A stretch of 64,000 nucleotides of DNA from Notospermus geniculatus (Eukaryota > Nemertea > Pilidiophora > Heteronemertea > Lineidae): NCBI GenBank assembly GCA_002633025.1, contig NMRB01000380.1, positions 144,591-208,590 of the forward strand, in the 5' to 3' direction. The translations under genes and the position numbers were made by a program. The notes under the pieces were generated by a model. It worked only from the letters and a program-made list of their open reading frames with translations, ran no database searches and was not told the DNA's origin. Each line of letters begins with the position of its first letter. Within the stretch, counting starts at the first letter, position 1. This document shows positions 11,876-22,380 of the stretch, one piece after another.

Positions 11876-14031
11876 AGTATAACGTAACGAGAGCACAGAC
11901 CCGGCAGGTATTCTATTATTCGTCGTACAAACAATTCTCATTGCCAGCAACTTTCCTGGTGCGTTGCCAGAGTGACAGCTACCAATGTTCCCCGTATTTG
12001 AGTATTTCCTTTTTTTGTATTGAGAACGTAGTGACAATAAAATGCCACGGAGACCATGACTTTTCTAGGGCAGCACAATGAGGGAGGGGGAACATTCGCA
12101 CACAGAAACGCTGAATAGATGTTAGTGACACCCCTCTTCCGATGCCCGCCAGTATTTTTATGACAAAGGTATGTTGGGTGAGTAGATCCTATGGGGGGGG
12201 GGGTTAATTTGATAAGGTGAAAGAGTTCAAATTTGAGCAGCTAAAAACATGGGCACGTTTTGTTACTCTTTGACCTAGATTCTTCAGTTTGGTGCAAAGG
12301 TAAGACGGACGCTGTCACCCTGCTTCTCAGAATATAAATTCACGGCTGATAGTGGAAACATGACAAGTGGATTATGATTTGTGTTGAGCATCAGTTGCCG
12401 GTTGAGTTCAACAGCGAGTTGCTTTTGCTGTTGAACTCGCTGTTTTGGCCCCTCATGAACAACGGGAAGGCTAAGATTTGGCCAAGTCGAGAAAAATATG
12501 ACAACACGAGTGTAAGAAGAGACGAATCGCCCTCAGCAGACGACGTTGTCAAGAGATTCATTCCGATCCTGAACAAATATTTTGTTGTAACAACTAACAT
12601 GTACTTCGAAGAATGGTCGACAACCTGTGTCGTGTGGAATCGGTGCAGAAATTCGGAGGAAGAACATGACAGATAAAGAAGCCCTTTCACGCGATTTCGC
12701 TGCGTGGGGAAGTCATCTCATGTACTTCAAAGATCATGCATAAAGATTGAATATCACTCGCTTGAACTTGGGGAAAAGCAGCCTTTGATCACGACCACCA
12801 TAAAGGATCCGCAACGGAGAGTGTGTTACATTTACTTTTTTCCAATAGTTTTGCTCTTCAAACTGCTTGTCATGTCTGGTCTTTCACGAAACGAAATAAC
12901 AGACGTTGTTATAGTGTTTTTAATTTCCTGCAAGGTTTCGTGACGATCTCTATACCGTATTTTCCCCCAAGTCTCAAAATATCAAGTGAAACTATACCTG
13001 TACCTGATTTCAAGCAACGCCGGTGTTGGAAGTCCAGATTTTGAAAACATGTAGGGCCTCTACGTGCAATGTCTGCCTAAGGCAGATGTTTAAGAAGATG
13101 CTTGTCATTTTCGCTCAGTATAAGTCGCAATACGTCACACACAATGCCGCTGCGCAGTTTCTAGGATCGACATCACGTTTCGGCAATCACGTGCATGACC
13201 ATCAACAGGAAGGTACAGTCAGTGTATTTTTAGCTCAGCATTGATGCTGACTGTTTGAAAATGTGATAATCATACCTGATTCTCTCCAGTTCCATAAATA
13301 CAACTTCCGCTGTTTCCGTGGCACGGGGAAAACTGAAAACGACAGGAAAGCAATTTAGAAATCGAAGGGACCAAAATATAAGGACAACGTCAAAGACAAG
13401 GATACCGTAACTAAAAGTAGTTCATCTTCTTCCGAATACTGGGGATTACCATAAATGAAAGTTTAGGATTTCGTAAAGGTTCGTGGAACGACCTAGTTGA
13501 GACTAAAAAAGAAACTTCAATGTGCCGAACGTAATTTCAGAGCTTGATTCACAGCTAGTTTAAACATTCAATTATATCTTGGTTAATCAATACAAGTAAT
13601 CTTTTTATTCATTGGAAATAAAACCTAATTTTTTATAAAAACCTACTTATCCGATGAAAACCCAAGTGTTTTACACTTTTAGTCATAGTAAAAGAATAGC
13701 TTCAAAGCCGAATGTGTGCAAGGATAAATAAATTGATTCGGATATAAACCTACCTTTAATGCTTTAAAATGTCTTCTTGTTCTTCGAGTAACCTGTATTC
13801 ATCTTCGAGTAACCTGTATTCATTCGATTCAAACTGGTAGGTCTTTTAAAAAGTTTTTAAAGTTTCATAATTCTTTTAAAAATTTGAAGTAAAATAGTTA
13901 GCTTTACCCATGAGTATACATAACTTGACTTTACGAATAAAAGTAGGGCTTGTTGGACATAGTTTTATTCCAAGTCCAATGAGGCTGTTCCTCTGAAATT
14001 TGGTGATGTTACTACCCAACCACGTCTCTCA
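11876..14031. other. Stretch without a supported gene
   Basis: It contains a G-run near 12195 and a small inverted repeat at about 12403-12440 (GAGTTCAACAGC and its complement). Open frames of about 100 residues lie on both strands at 12374-12690. The + strand frame has a hydrophilic, protein-like composition but no start context, splice sites or recognisable domain, so I leave it uncalled. Confidence 0.35.
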
Positions 14032-14363
14032 CAGGGGCGTAGGCTGGGGGTGCACAGGGTGCACGTGCACCCCCCCCCCACACACACACACACACACACA
14101 CACACAGCAGTAAGAGAGTTCCGCTCTGGGCAAGCAGAAAAAAATCAACCTAGTAATCGTGTAAATTGGCTAAGAATAGCACTGAAATCACATCTCAGAG
14201 CATAATAGATTCCAAAATTTTCTGGGGGGCCCTCCAAAGCACACGCCTTTGTTACTCTTCGGCACACTGTGAAATTTCAGGCGGAGGCTACAGGCATGAC
14301 AGGAGGAGTTTCGCTTTCACAAAAATGTGCACCTCCCCAGGCTCAAACCAGCCTACGCCCTTG
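14032..14363. mobile_element. CAGGGGCGTAGG-ended non-autonomous element (hAT-like)
   Basis: The ends are CAGGGGCGTAGGCTGG and the near-perfect complement CCAGCCTACGCCCTTG. The flanks TCTCA (14027-14031) and TATCA (14364-14368) match at 4 of 5 bases, suggesting a decayed 5-bp target duplication. A C-run and a (CA)n microsatellite lie inside (about 14073-14105). The element is 332 bp with no transposase remnant. CAG/CTG termini are typical of hAT elements, so the superfamily is an inference. Confidence 0.6.
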
Positions 14364-16300
14364 TATCAGCTACATGTACATGTACATGTAGGAATCGTGG
14401 GTTTAGTATCATGACTTTCCACGAACAAATCTCTGGACTGCTTCCATCCCACTTTTTTACGCCACGTGATCATCATCAAAGTGATGAAAGTCCGTCCCAG
14501 TGAGAACCGGTCTCCATGATTTGGTCGAATGAGGCATCCGAAATAATATGGATTCCCTGCAAAGCCTCACTCACTGGTGGATTTGCTACATTGCGCCACA
14601 TGACATGGCTTGGCCCATCATGAAAGTTGGCCCATGCAGGTCCTTCCCAGTGAAAACTGGTAGGCCTGTCAGGAATTTACTCAAAAGAGGCATACGAAAA
14701 AAGTGGCTGGTAAAACTCACTGAAACTGGAGGGATTCACTCTGTGACTCGAGTTGGTAGAAGTGCATCGAATGACGCACTAATCCGGCTTCTTTCGTTCG
14801 CAAGGAATGAAAAAATAATTACGTGTCTGCCGACACGTGCCAATGATATCTCGCATGACATATTACTTACCGTTGGAGGACATGTGTCGATCCTCTATTC
14901 TTTGATGTTCACTAATTCGTCAGGCAGATCCCTGCAACGTGTTGTTTTAAACGCATGGTACAAATACCATAAACATGTGACTGAAATTAAAAAGTGAAAT
15001 GCAACGTGGTTCCAAAGTCCGCCTGTTTCGAACTCCGGATTGTGATCAAGAAAAAGGACTCCTAAGGTTCCCTAAGGTTTCCTTCCTTAATATCAACTTC
15101 AACTGGGCCTAAGCAGTGATCGCTGTCTTTGGTGGGTGGAGGGGAGGGGTAGATCAAAAGGTTTCTCATATCAGTCAAAGTGGGGCAGTAGGCCTATGCT
15201 CGAGATCATGGTTTTATTCACTTGCCTTCATTTGCCTGCATAGACCATCAACCGTAGTCCATTTCTAGATTATTGGACAATACTGTAACTGATTTTCAGA
15301 CAAGGAATTTTCTGGATCGCCGAAATCATCTTTTTTGAACAACAATTATTTTCGAAGTACTTATGCTGGCGTATATCTGTATCTACATTTGTATTTTTGG
15401 ACAGGGAGTTTTCTCGGATTCCTTCGATGTTTATCATTGAAAAATAACTACGTTGTAAAAAAACTACGTTGTAAAAACTACGTTGTAAAAAATAACTACG
15501 TTGTATCTACGACATCAGTCAGGGTAGTCAGTCATGGTACAACTACAGCAGCACATTCATTATCACCCCGGTAACTGCAGCATTAAAAGAAGGATAGTAA
15601 ACCTTAAAACTTGGAGGACCTTCTTTGCCTGTCGACCTAAGATTGCATGCGGGAACAAGCTGGTGGATAAGGGGAGCAAAGATAGACTGAAGATTTCACT
15701 GGATTTGATGGACAGAACCTCAACAAAAATTTAAGCCGAAAGCTAGCAGCGGTGGAAATTTAGACAACGGGGATTGACAATGCCATGGGATATGCCATAC
15801 AAATTTAGTCTTCCATGTGGTTTCCAAAGATTTTTAAGATGGACCTATAAGATCAGCATTTCCTCAAACAGGTGTCACATCCAACACGTGCAGAGTAATT
15901 GTCTCCTCGCATGTCATGAATGGCGATCAGTGATTGGTGATCATAGATACGTGAGATTTCCTCCCGACCAATGACAGTGCCTCATCTCCACAAGTACACT
16001 TCAGCCCACGGAAAAATCAACACTTAAAAACTCGTGCACGTCGCCAGTCAAAGATTATGTGTGCACCACACCTCGAGAACTCGGATTTACGGGACAAAGG
16101 GGACTGACAATTCCGAGTTCCTTCACCAGTGCTTCGCAGAAAATAACTTCCATTTTTCCATCTGTTGAGAGTGCTAAAAACAAACAAAAGGGTTCACCAT
16201 CCTAGCAGAAAGGATTGTGTCAGAAAGAGAGATTTTTTACCGTTCTGTATAACGACGGGTGTTTTCAAGTGTTGAAAAGAAATCGACACATTATTTTAAC
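14364..16300. other. Upstream flank of the first PH-domain gene; no gene seen
   Basis: A 149-residue open frame at 14548-14997 has no recognisable domain. Its DNA holds two diverged copies of a phrase built on GTCC(g/t)TCCCAGTGA, so it is probably repeat-derived. The part nearer the PH gene (15900-16250) has CCAAT-type words (ATTGG near 15935, CCAAT near 15968) but no clear TATA box. Confidence 0.35.
15444..15507. repeat. Short tandem repeat of AACTACGTTGTAAAA
   Basis: The word AACTACGTTGTA occurs four times with spacers of A-runs and AAT. It is a small expansion with no evident function. Confidence 0.7.
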
Positions 16301-16762
16301 ATGGAACGGATTTTCGAGCGCCTTGGAATAGATGGGGAGGAGCAGAACATTATGCCAAGAAGCACCGCAGCCGAACCTTTGGTCGCAGGATACGTTTGCA
16401 TGCACCAGCAAGGGCCAATGGGCAACATAGTGAAAATGCGATTGTTTGCAAAGGCATACGAGTCAAGTTTCGGACATTACATGGTGCTGTACCAGGACAA
16501 AAAGTACAGCAAAGCATGCGCTTATATCAACTTGAGAAAATGTTTAATGCAGGTATCAGACGATGTGACGCTGAAAATAATTTCAAAGGACTGTGACGGT
16601 ACGAGTTTGACGATGAGTTTGCCAAACGAACAGGAGGCACAGAGATGGATCAACGGACTCAAACCAAAAGGCAAATACAAAACTCTACCGACGGGTTCGA
16701 AGTCTCCGGTGATTCCACGGTCACCGTTGATGCCGAAGTTGGAAGAAAGCGAGGAGGAATAG
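16301..16762 (+). CDS. Small single-exon PH-domain protein, copy 1
   Basis: The 153-residue frame is intact from ATG to TAG. I chose the ATG at 16301 because the frame upstream of it has no ATG. Residues about 28-120 fit a pleckstrin-homology fold: an initial strand (VAGYVCMHQ), basic strands (KMRLFAK, HYMVLYQDKKYS), strands LKII and SLTMSL, and a C-terminal helix with the invariant tryptophan (EAQRWINGL, W116). The tail KSPVIPRSP...EESEEE carries two Ser-Pro sites and an acidic end. PH domains bind phosphoinositides or proteins at membranes; the ligand is not predictable here. A clear paralogue lies at 25658-26116 on the other strand, with the tail conserved almost residue for residue. Small single-PH proteins such as PHLDA2/3 are similar in size, but I do not claim orthology. 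The lack of introns allows an old retrocopy origin. Confidence 0.8.
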   Translation: MERIFERLGIDGEEQNIMPRSTAAEPLVAGYVCMHQQGPMGNIVKMRLFAKAYESSFGHYMVLYQDKKYSKACAYINLRKCLMQVSDDVTLKIISKDCDGTSLTMSLPNEQEAQRWINGLKPKGKYKTLPTGSKSPVIPRSPLMPKLEESEEE

Positions 16763-17080
16763 ATGGAACTCCAAAATCATGACGTCACACCGTTTCGCTG
16801 CCGAAAGGTGGTTCTGGTGGTGGAGAGTATCCAAATTCGGTGGACGCGTGAGGTTTAGTGCTGTCTGAGCCTTAGATTTGCCTGGGAAGATATGTTGTCC
16901 AAACCTTTGTCCGAAACCACAAAATCTGGAACAACATCAACGTATTCAACGAGAGTTTTAATACTCAACGTCTTTAATTCACGAATATTTCCGCTCGTCG
17001 ATAGTAGCGTCAGTGGCAGCCTCACTAAACTGCTCATCTTCGTCGGGACAGAGGTCAATTGACTTCATCATTAGCAGTAT
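16763..17080. other. 3' flank of PH-domain gene 1
   Basis: The first bases after the stop (ATGGAAC, then CATGACGTCA) resemble the 3' flank of the paralogue at 25658, so homology extends a little past the coding sequence. No AATAAA is seen here. Confidence 0.4.
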
Positions 17081-18012
17081 ATTCAGTGGATTCTGGTACA
17101 TTCGTATGTTAACTGTTACAAATGGTGACCACATGATGTTGTAGAAGTGACATTTTATCTCAGAGAAGACGTTTGCAATGGTTGCAGATAATCATTGACA
17201 ATGAGAAAGGCAGCTTCTTTACTACTGCAGAACTCTTTCACGAAACTTTGCTTTTCACTATTAGGGAGTTTAAGAAATCAAACGATAAAAACGTTAACTT
17301 TCGACAAAAACGTTATTTTTCATACTGCGAATTCACCAGATATTGCATTTTCGGTACAAAAAATAAACGTTGTCGTAAAGTTAACGTTTATCGTTCGATT
17401 TCTTAAACTCCCTATTATATTGGCGTTTACTCCTATATTATATGTACATGTATATGATGTGGAGATTTAATACCAACTTAGCACTACTCATACACAAGCT
17501 GTCGACGGGCAAAATCCATTTTTTCACCAACTTATGCAGCGGTGAATGTAAACCCTGTACCGAACTTGTCAGGTGTCGACAATAGTTCGACACTTATACG
17601 ACACCTAGAAATTTTTCGGCGGTCAGGATTCGACAAAAATTCACCCAGGACTTCCAAAGAAATCTTCAGGTATTCACAAGTTTTTTTCCGTTAATCTTCT
17701 ATCTTTTCTAAGTCATTTCTATTAGAAACTATGAAGTAATCGCCTGTAATTCCACGGTAACTATTTTTGTTCGACAGAGATATGAAGGGAAGAAAACTGA
17801 ACGATCAGAACTCGACACGTATTCTTCCCTTATTTAGTGGTGACCCCTCACGGGGGGGGGGTACAAGGTTTCCAATGGCCGGTGCATTAGCATTACTCAC
17901 ACAGTCATTTATATTAAATGTTGTCGATGAGCAAAAAATCATTTTCCCGCCAACTTCCTTGGCATTAACATCATACACTAGGCGTTGTCGAAGAGTGAAA
18001 ATTAAATACATA
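17081..18012. repeat. Tandem duplication unit 1 (about 0.93 kb)
   Basis: The sequence from ATTCAGTGGATTCTGG at 17081 to the N at 18013 is repeated almost base for base at 18014-18956. Differences are few: a 5-base ACATG-type insertion, G-run length, and single substitutions. Open frames in it are short and duplicated with it. It carries an internal GGGAGTTT foldback at 17264-17412. Confidence 0.85.
17264..17412. mobile_element. Foldback MITE, GGGAGTTTAAG ends, TA duplication
   Basis: The arms GGGAGTTTAAGAAATCAAAC and its complement lie at the two ends of a 149-bp unit and are flanked by TA on both sides. The interior (AACGTTAACTTTCG...) is itself partly palindromic. Relatives are at 18197-18350, 21622-21770, 39591 and 45210-45609. 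Confidence 0.75.
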
Positions 18013-18013
18013 N

Positions 18014-18956
18014 ATTCAGTGGATTCTGGTACATTCGTATGTTAACTGTTACAAATGGTGACCACATGATGTTGTAGAAGTGACATTTTATCTCAGAGAA
18101 GACGTTTGCAATGGTTGCAGATAATCATTGACAATGAGAAAGGCAGCTTCTTTACTACTGCAAAACTCTTTCACGAAACTTTGCTTTTTACAATTAGGGA
18201 GTTTAAGAAATCAAACGATAAAAACGTTAACTTTCGACAAAAACGTTACATGTATTTTTCATACTGCGAATTCACCAGATATTGCATTTTCGGTACAAAA
18301 AATAACGTTGTCGTAAAGTTAACGTTTATCGTTCGATTTCTTAAACTCCCTATTATATTGGCGTTTACTCCCTATATTATATGTACATGTATATGATGTG
18401 GAGATTTAATACCAACTTAGCACTACTCATACACAAGCTGTCGACGGGCAAAATCCATTTTTTCACCAACTTATGCAGCGGTGAATGTAAACCCTGTACC
18501 GAACTTGTCAGGTGTCGACAATAGTTCGACACTTATACGACACCTAGAAATTTTTCGGTGGTCAGGATTCGACAAAAAATTCACCCAGGACTTTCAAAGA
18601 AATCTTCAGGTATTCACAAGTTTTTTTCCGTTAATCTTTTATCTTTTCTAAGTCATTTCTATTAGAAACTATGAAGTAATCGCCTGTAATTCCACGGTAA
18701 CTATTTCTGTTCGACAGAGATATGAAGGGAAGAAAACTGAACGATCAGAACTCGACACGTATTCTTCCCTTATTTAGTGGTGACCCCTCACGGGGGGGGG
18801 GGGGTACAGGGTTTCCAATGGCCGGTGCATTAGCATTACTCACACAGTCATTTATATTAAATGTTGTCGATGAGCAAAAAATCATTTTCCCGCCAACTTC
18901 CTTGGCATTAACATCATACACTAGGCGTTGTCGAAGAGTGAAAATTAAATACATAT
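18014..18956. repeat. Tandem duplication unit 2 (about 0.94 kb)
   Basis: This is the second copy of the unit at 17081, directly abutting it through a single N at 18013. The break at the far side follows AAATTAAATACATA, the same word found just before the junction N. The high identity and the N at the junction allow either a recent duplication or unresolved haplotypes joined in assembly. Confidence 0.85.
18197..18350. mobile_element. Foldback MITE copy inside duplication unit 2
   Basis: It has the same TA-flanked GGGAGTTTAAG foldback as at 17264, duplicated together with its surroundings. It is a few bases longer because of an ACATGT-type insertion. Confidence 0.7.
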
Positions 18957-19451
18957 GTATATGTGTCCACCAATCATCATTAGAGTTCTACGGGGATGTG
19001 CTTTAGAACTAGGCAGCCACACGTTGCAGAGCCACGCGGTAATTTTGAATACCGGTACTCTAAACTCCCACTTACCTGTCCCATTCCTGAACTCGGAAAA
19101 AATGACCCGAGTTGAAGATAATGGGGGTGGGGATATGGTCAGAAACAGTAATGCCCTGTCCACTTATTTGTCCCACTACCGAGCCTGGCAAAGAACGACA
19201 GCGTGCGATATTTTCAACTTAAGATTTGTTCATTTTTTCCGGGTTCAAGAATGGAACAGGTACATGTAAGTGGGAGTTTAGAGTATTAATAAGGTGGTAA
19301 TCGAACCAAATTTGGATCTAAATCTTTTACGTGCGTAAGACAAAAAGCAAAGAAATTTACTCCTCTTGTAAATTATGACCTCCTATAGAGTACGCACCTA
19401 CAATTTAGCTTCAATTATGCTCATTTAAAAAATACAAAGTTGGTTAACGCT
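18957..19451. other. Stretch without a supported gene; decayed inverted repeat
   Basis: The words GTACTCTAAACTCCCACTTACC near 19055 and TACATGTAAGTGGGAGTTTAGAGTA near 19260 are near-complements. They bound about 230 bases that may be another short foldback element. Confidence 0.4.
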
Positions 19452-20105
19452 TGGAGGAATTATACTGACATTGCGTAATTTCAAATCTGGTGTTTGGTGT
19501 TAGTGTCTTGTGTTAGTGTTAATTTCAACCCCTTCACACCAGTGTTAGTGTAACACCAGTGTTGGAGTAACACCGGTGTGATGCTGACACTGGTGTCAGT
19601 GTGACACTAACACCACGGAACTGGTCCTGGGAAGTCTTGTGGGATCCAGCTTCCACATGCAGTAAGCACACAGATTTGGCGCAAGTCTGCGAATTTGACA
19701 CAAGGTATGATTAATGTTCATCGGCAATTCCTGCAACAACTTCTTGGAATGGCACGAAAATCATGGCGGAATTTTGACACCTGAAATCAGTTCGGTGTTA
19801 ACCTCTAGGGATTAGTGTGACACCCTTTAGAAAAACCAATTAAAATTTGGCCTGGAACACCACATTCCACCACGTTCAAATTAACACCGGTGTTTGGTGT
19901 CCCAGGCAGTGTCGGTGTAACAGTAACACTAACACTCATTTACACCAAATGTGAAATGGGATCACACCAACACCCAGTGTTGACACCAAACAGTTCATTT
20001 CTGGTGTCCCAGACAGTGTTAGTGTCACACTAGGCCTAACACTAAACACCGAATTTTAACACCAGATTTGAAATCACCCATTATACTCGGACTATAATTC
20101 CTCCA
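19452..20105. mobile_element. Foldback element filled with GTGTTA/TAACAC words
   Basis: The outer arms are GGAGGAATTATA (19453) and TATAATTCCTCC (ending 20104). Inside them TTTCAAATCTGGTGTT and AACACCAGATTTGAAA are also inverted. The roughly 650-bp interior is built from dozens of imperfect copies of GTGTTA, GGTGTC and their complements (CACTGGTGTCAGTGTGACAC and similar), so nearly any part can pair with another. It has no coding capacity. Confidence 0.6.
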
Positions 20106-20971
20106 TGGTTCACCTGATATTTCATCACACCTGAAACAACAGTCCCACATGGATACGCATGCGTGAACGTTGTATTTAGCACAAGATTTGGGCGAGAAGT
20201 CAAGAATAAGTCATATCTGAAGGTACTCCTTCAGAAATGAAGGAGTACCCAGATATGAAAGAGTGCCCAGTGGCTTCATTCCATCTTCTGGGCGAAATAC
20301 TGACTCTGCCACCCTGTATATACATATTAAAGTAGATTTTTGTACCAAGAATAAAGTGCGATGCACAGGTAAACCTTATTACATGTAGTTCTTTTCGATT
20401 CCATTTCTTTCCATGGCAGACAAGCAAAAATTTGGCATATGAATCATCCGCGCCTTGCTAAATGTCCAATTTTTGCTTGATTTTTTTGTCTGTAGAATAC
20501 AATTCCTGCTTATGTTTGTTTGAATTCGCAACACCCCCCCCCCCGCCCGTCAGGCGCTTTATATGTCAAAGGGTACAACGCAAACTGGGGGGGGGGGAGT
20601 GTGGGGGGACAAGTGCGTGACTAGAAGTATTTCCCGTGATTTCACGCTATTTCTATTGAACGTCATCAACCATTCTGGAAACACGAGGACGTTTCTACCT
20701 TGTCATCTTTCGCTCATGAACTATCCTAACATGAAGTATCTGAGATGCCCACACGAAGAAATGAGAAATTTATCGTTCACACATTCGGCGTGCTGTTTCC
20801 ATTTTCCGCCCCTACATTGTGGTTACCACGGAGAAGAAGGGACCTTTACCATCTTTCGGGCCCTAACTGGAACCAAACGACCAATCGTGATGACCAGAAT
20901 GATTTATAATTTCGGTTTTGTGACCCACAGACCTACTCTCTTCTTGTAAGATAAGAAATCACCGTAAAGTA
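20106..20971. other. Stretch without a supported gene
   Basis: A C-run near 20534 and a G-run near 20587 are the main features. A 128-residue frame at 20563-20949 starts across the G-run and has no recognisable motif. Confidence 0.35.
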
Positions 20972-21817
20972 TCGGGTGATTCAAAAAACGTTCCGAACTT
21001 TAAGGGTTAATAAATTTCTTTATAATTAAGGTATGGCATTGCCGCTTGGCCGGGACCAAGAAACACAAAATCTGAGTTAATTCGCCAAATCCCATTGATC
21101 TAGCTGGCAAACTTCCTGAATTATGACAAAATGGATCACACTTACTGAAAAAGGCAATATCCAAAGCAAATAGAAAAACATCATTTTAAGACCTGATAGA
21201 TTGGCCTCCATTTTGTTGAAAAACGGCCCTCACAGGCTTTTCCCATGATGCTGTACCTTTCTAAATTCCGTACGATAAGTGCCCCACCCTGCCCCTTCCC
21301 GTACGATACGTACCAGGCCCTGGCCACCGTTTTCCTACAAAACATGGTTTGATTAACCGAATCAATTCGTGGCTTGTGGAAAAATCCTTATCTGCAGTGC
21401 TGAAAACCGTGTTATTGTTGACGACATTTGATTGGCATGTATCATTTGCAGCTGACTTGCACTGTGCTGGTCGATATAGCATTTTTCAGACAGTGTGATA
21501 CTTTTTATCATAATTCAGGAAGTGTGCTAGCTAGATAAATCAAATTTGGCAGATTATCTCAGATTACGCGTCTCTTGGTCCCTGCCAAGTGGCATTGTCA
21601 TACGTTAATTGTAAGACAATGGGGAGGTTTCGAAATCAAATGATAAACTTAACTTTTACGACAACGTTATTTTTCATACTACACATTAACCAGATTTTGC
21701 ATTGCATTTTCTGTACAAAAATAAAGTTGTCGTTAACGTTTACGTTTATCGTTTGATTTCGAAACCTCCCTAATTTATTATCCCTTAAAGTTCGGAACGT
21801 TTTTCTGAATCACCCGA
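20972..21817. mobile_element. Long foldback element with TCGGGTGATTCA ends
   Basis: The terminal inverted repeats TCGGGTGATTCAAAAAACGT and its near-complement are flanked by TA on each side. The arms continue inward for about 200 bases: TTAAGG..., then the TGGCATTGCC/GGCCGGGACCAAGA portion on the left matches TCTTGGTCCCTGCCAAG on the right. A 149-bp GGGAGG foldback (21622-21770) sits in the right arm only. This 846-bp element has no transposase. TA duplication fits Tc1/mariner-like or other TA-targeting families. Confidence 0.75.
21622..21770. mobile_element. GGGAGGTTTCG foldback MITE nested in the larger element
   Basis: The ends are GGGAGGTTTCGAAATCAAAT and its complement ATTTGATTTCGAAACCTCCC, followed by TA. 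It interrupts one arm of the element at 20972-21817, so it inserted later. It is related to the units at 17264 and 45210. Confidence 0.7.
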
Positions 21818-21986
21818 TATAATCCAATCGAGAAAGAGTAACCGAAAATACTGTCGTCCGTTCAAGAGAAGGGTTACGTGAGAGTTCCTTATATGGAATT
21901 TCTCGAAGTTTCGAGCGTTGGCCTGTCAGTGACATTTCATTTATTTGTTTTTGGTTTGGTATGGTAACGAGCTCGGATCAGCCGAG

Positions 21987-22025
21987 CAGATTATACAAGT
22001 TGCTGTTGGCAACTTGTATAATCTG
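21987..22025. repeat. Perfect 17-bp stem hairpin
   Basis: CAGATTATACAAGTTGC is followed by the 5-base loop TGTTG and its exact complement. There is no T-run after it and no tRNA-like context. Function unknown. Confidence 0.6.
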
Positions 22026-22321
22026 ATAAAGAAAATTATCACTTTTAGGCGAGAGGTTATGTGGGTCACCTTCGATTGCCCTCGTGGTCAGCATTGGAAG
22101 CTTCAAAGAAATACTGCTCGCGTGCCGCCAACGGATTTTGACACGAATATTACAGAATCAAATCATTGTGGGCGGTGATTGTTTATTGTTGCCAAGGTAA
22201 ACGATTCGAGTTGATCGACAGCTGTTTCTTGATTTCAAATATTTTGTTCGGGATCCATGGGGACGATATTTCGTGTAAGGTAAAGTGATTGTGTAGGCCG
22301 ATGTACCCAAAGTTTTTCATA

Positions 22322-22380
22322 TACAGGGTGGTCCAAAAAAACGCAACCGAATACTTCCACTCAACTAGTACTCACATACA
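22322..22380 (+). mobile_element. Isolated end of an ACAGGGTGGTCC (mariner-like) element
   Basis: TACAGGGTGGTCCAAAAAAA continues into ACGCAACCGAATACTTCCAC. The same phrase, diverged, recurs at 31573, and the GGGTGGTC end recurs inverted at about 31795-31823. I found no partner end near this copy, and no transposase frame in the following kilobase. Confidence 0.45.

Noticed and set aside
14076-14105. (CA)n run as a functional element
   Set aside because: Ordinary microsatellite within a non-autonomous element.
14548-14997. 149-residue + strand frame
   Set aside because: No domain or gene signals, and the DNA holds a diverged internal duplication, pointing to repeat origin.
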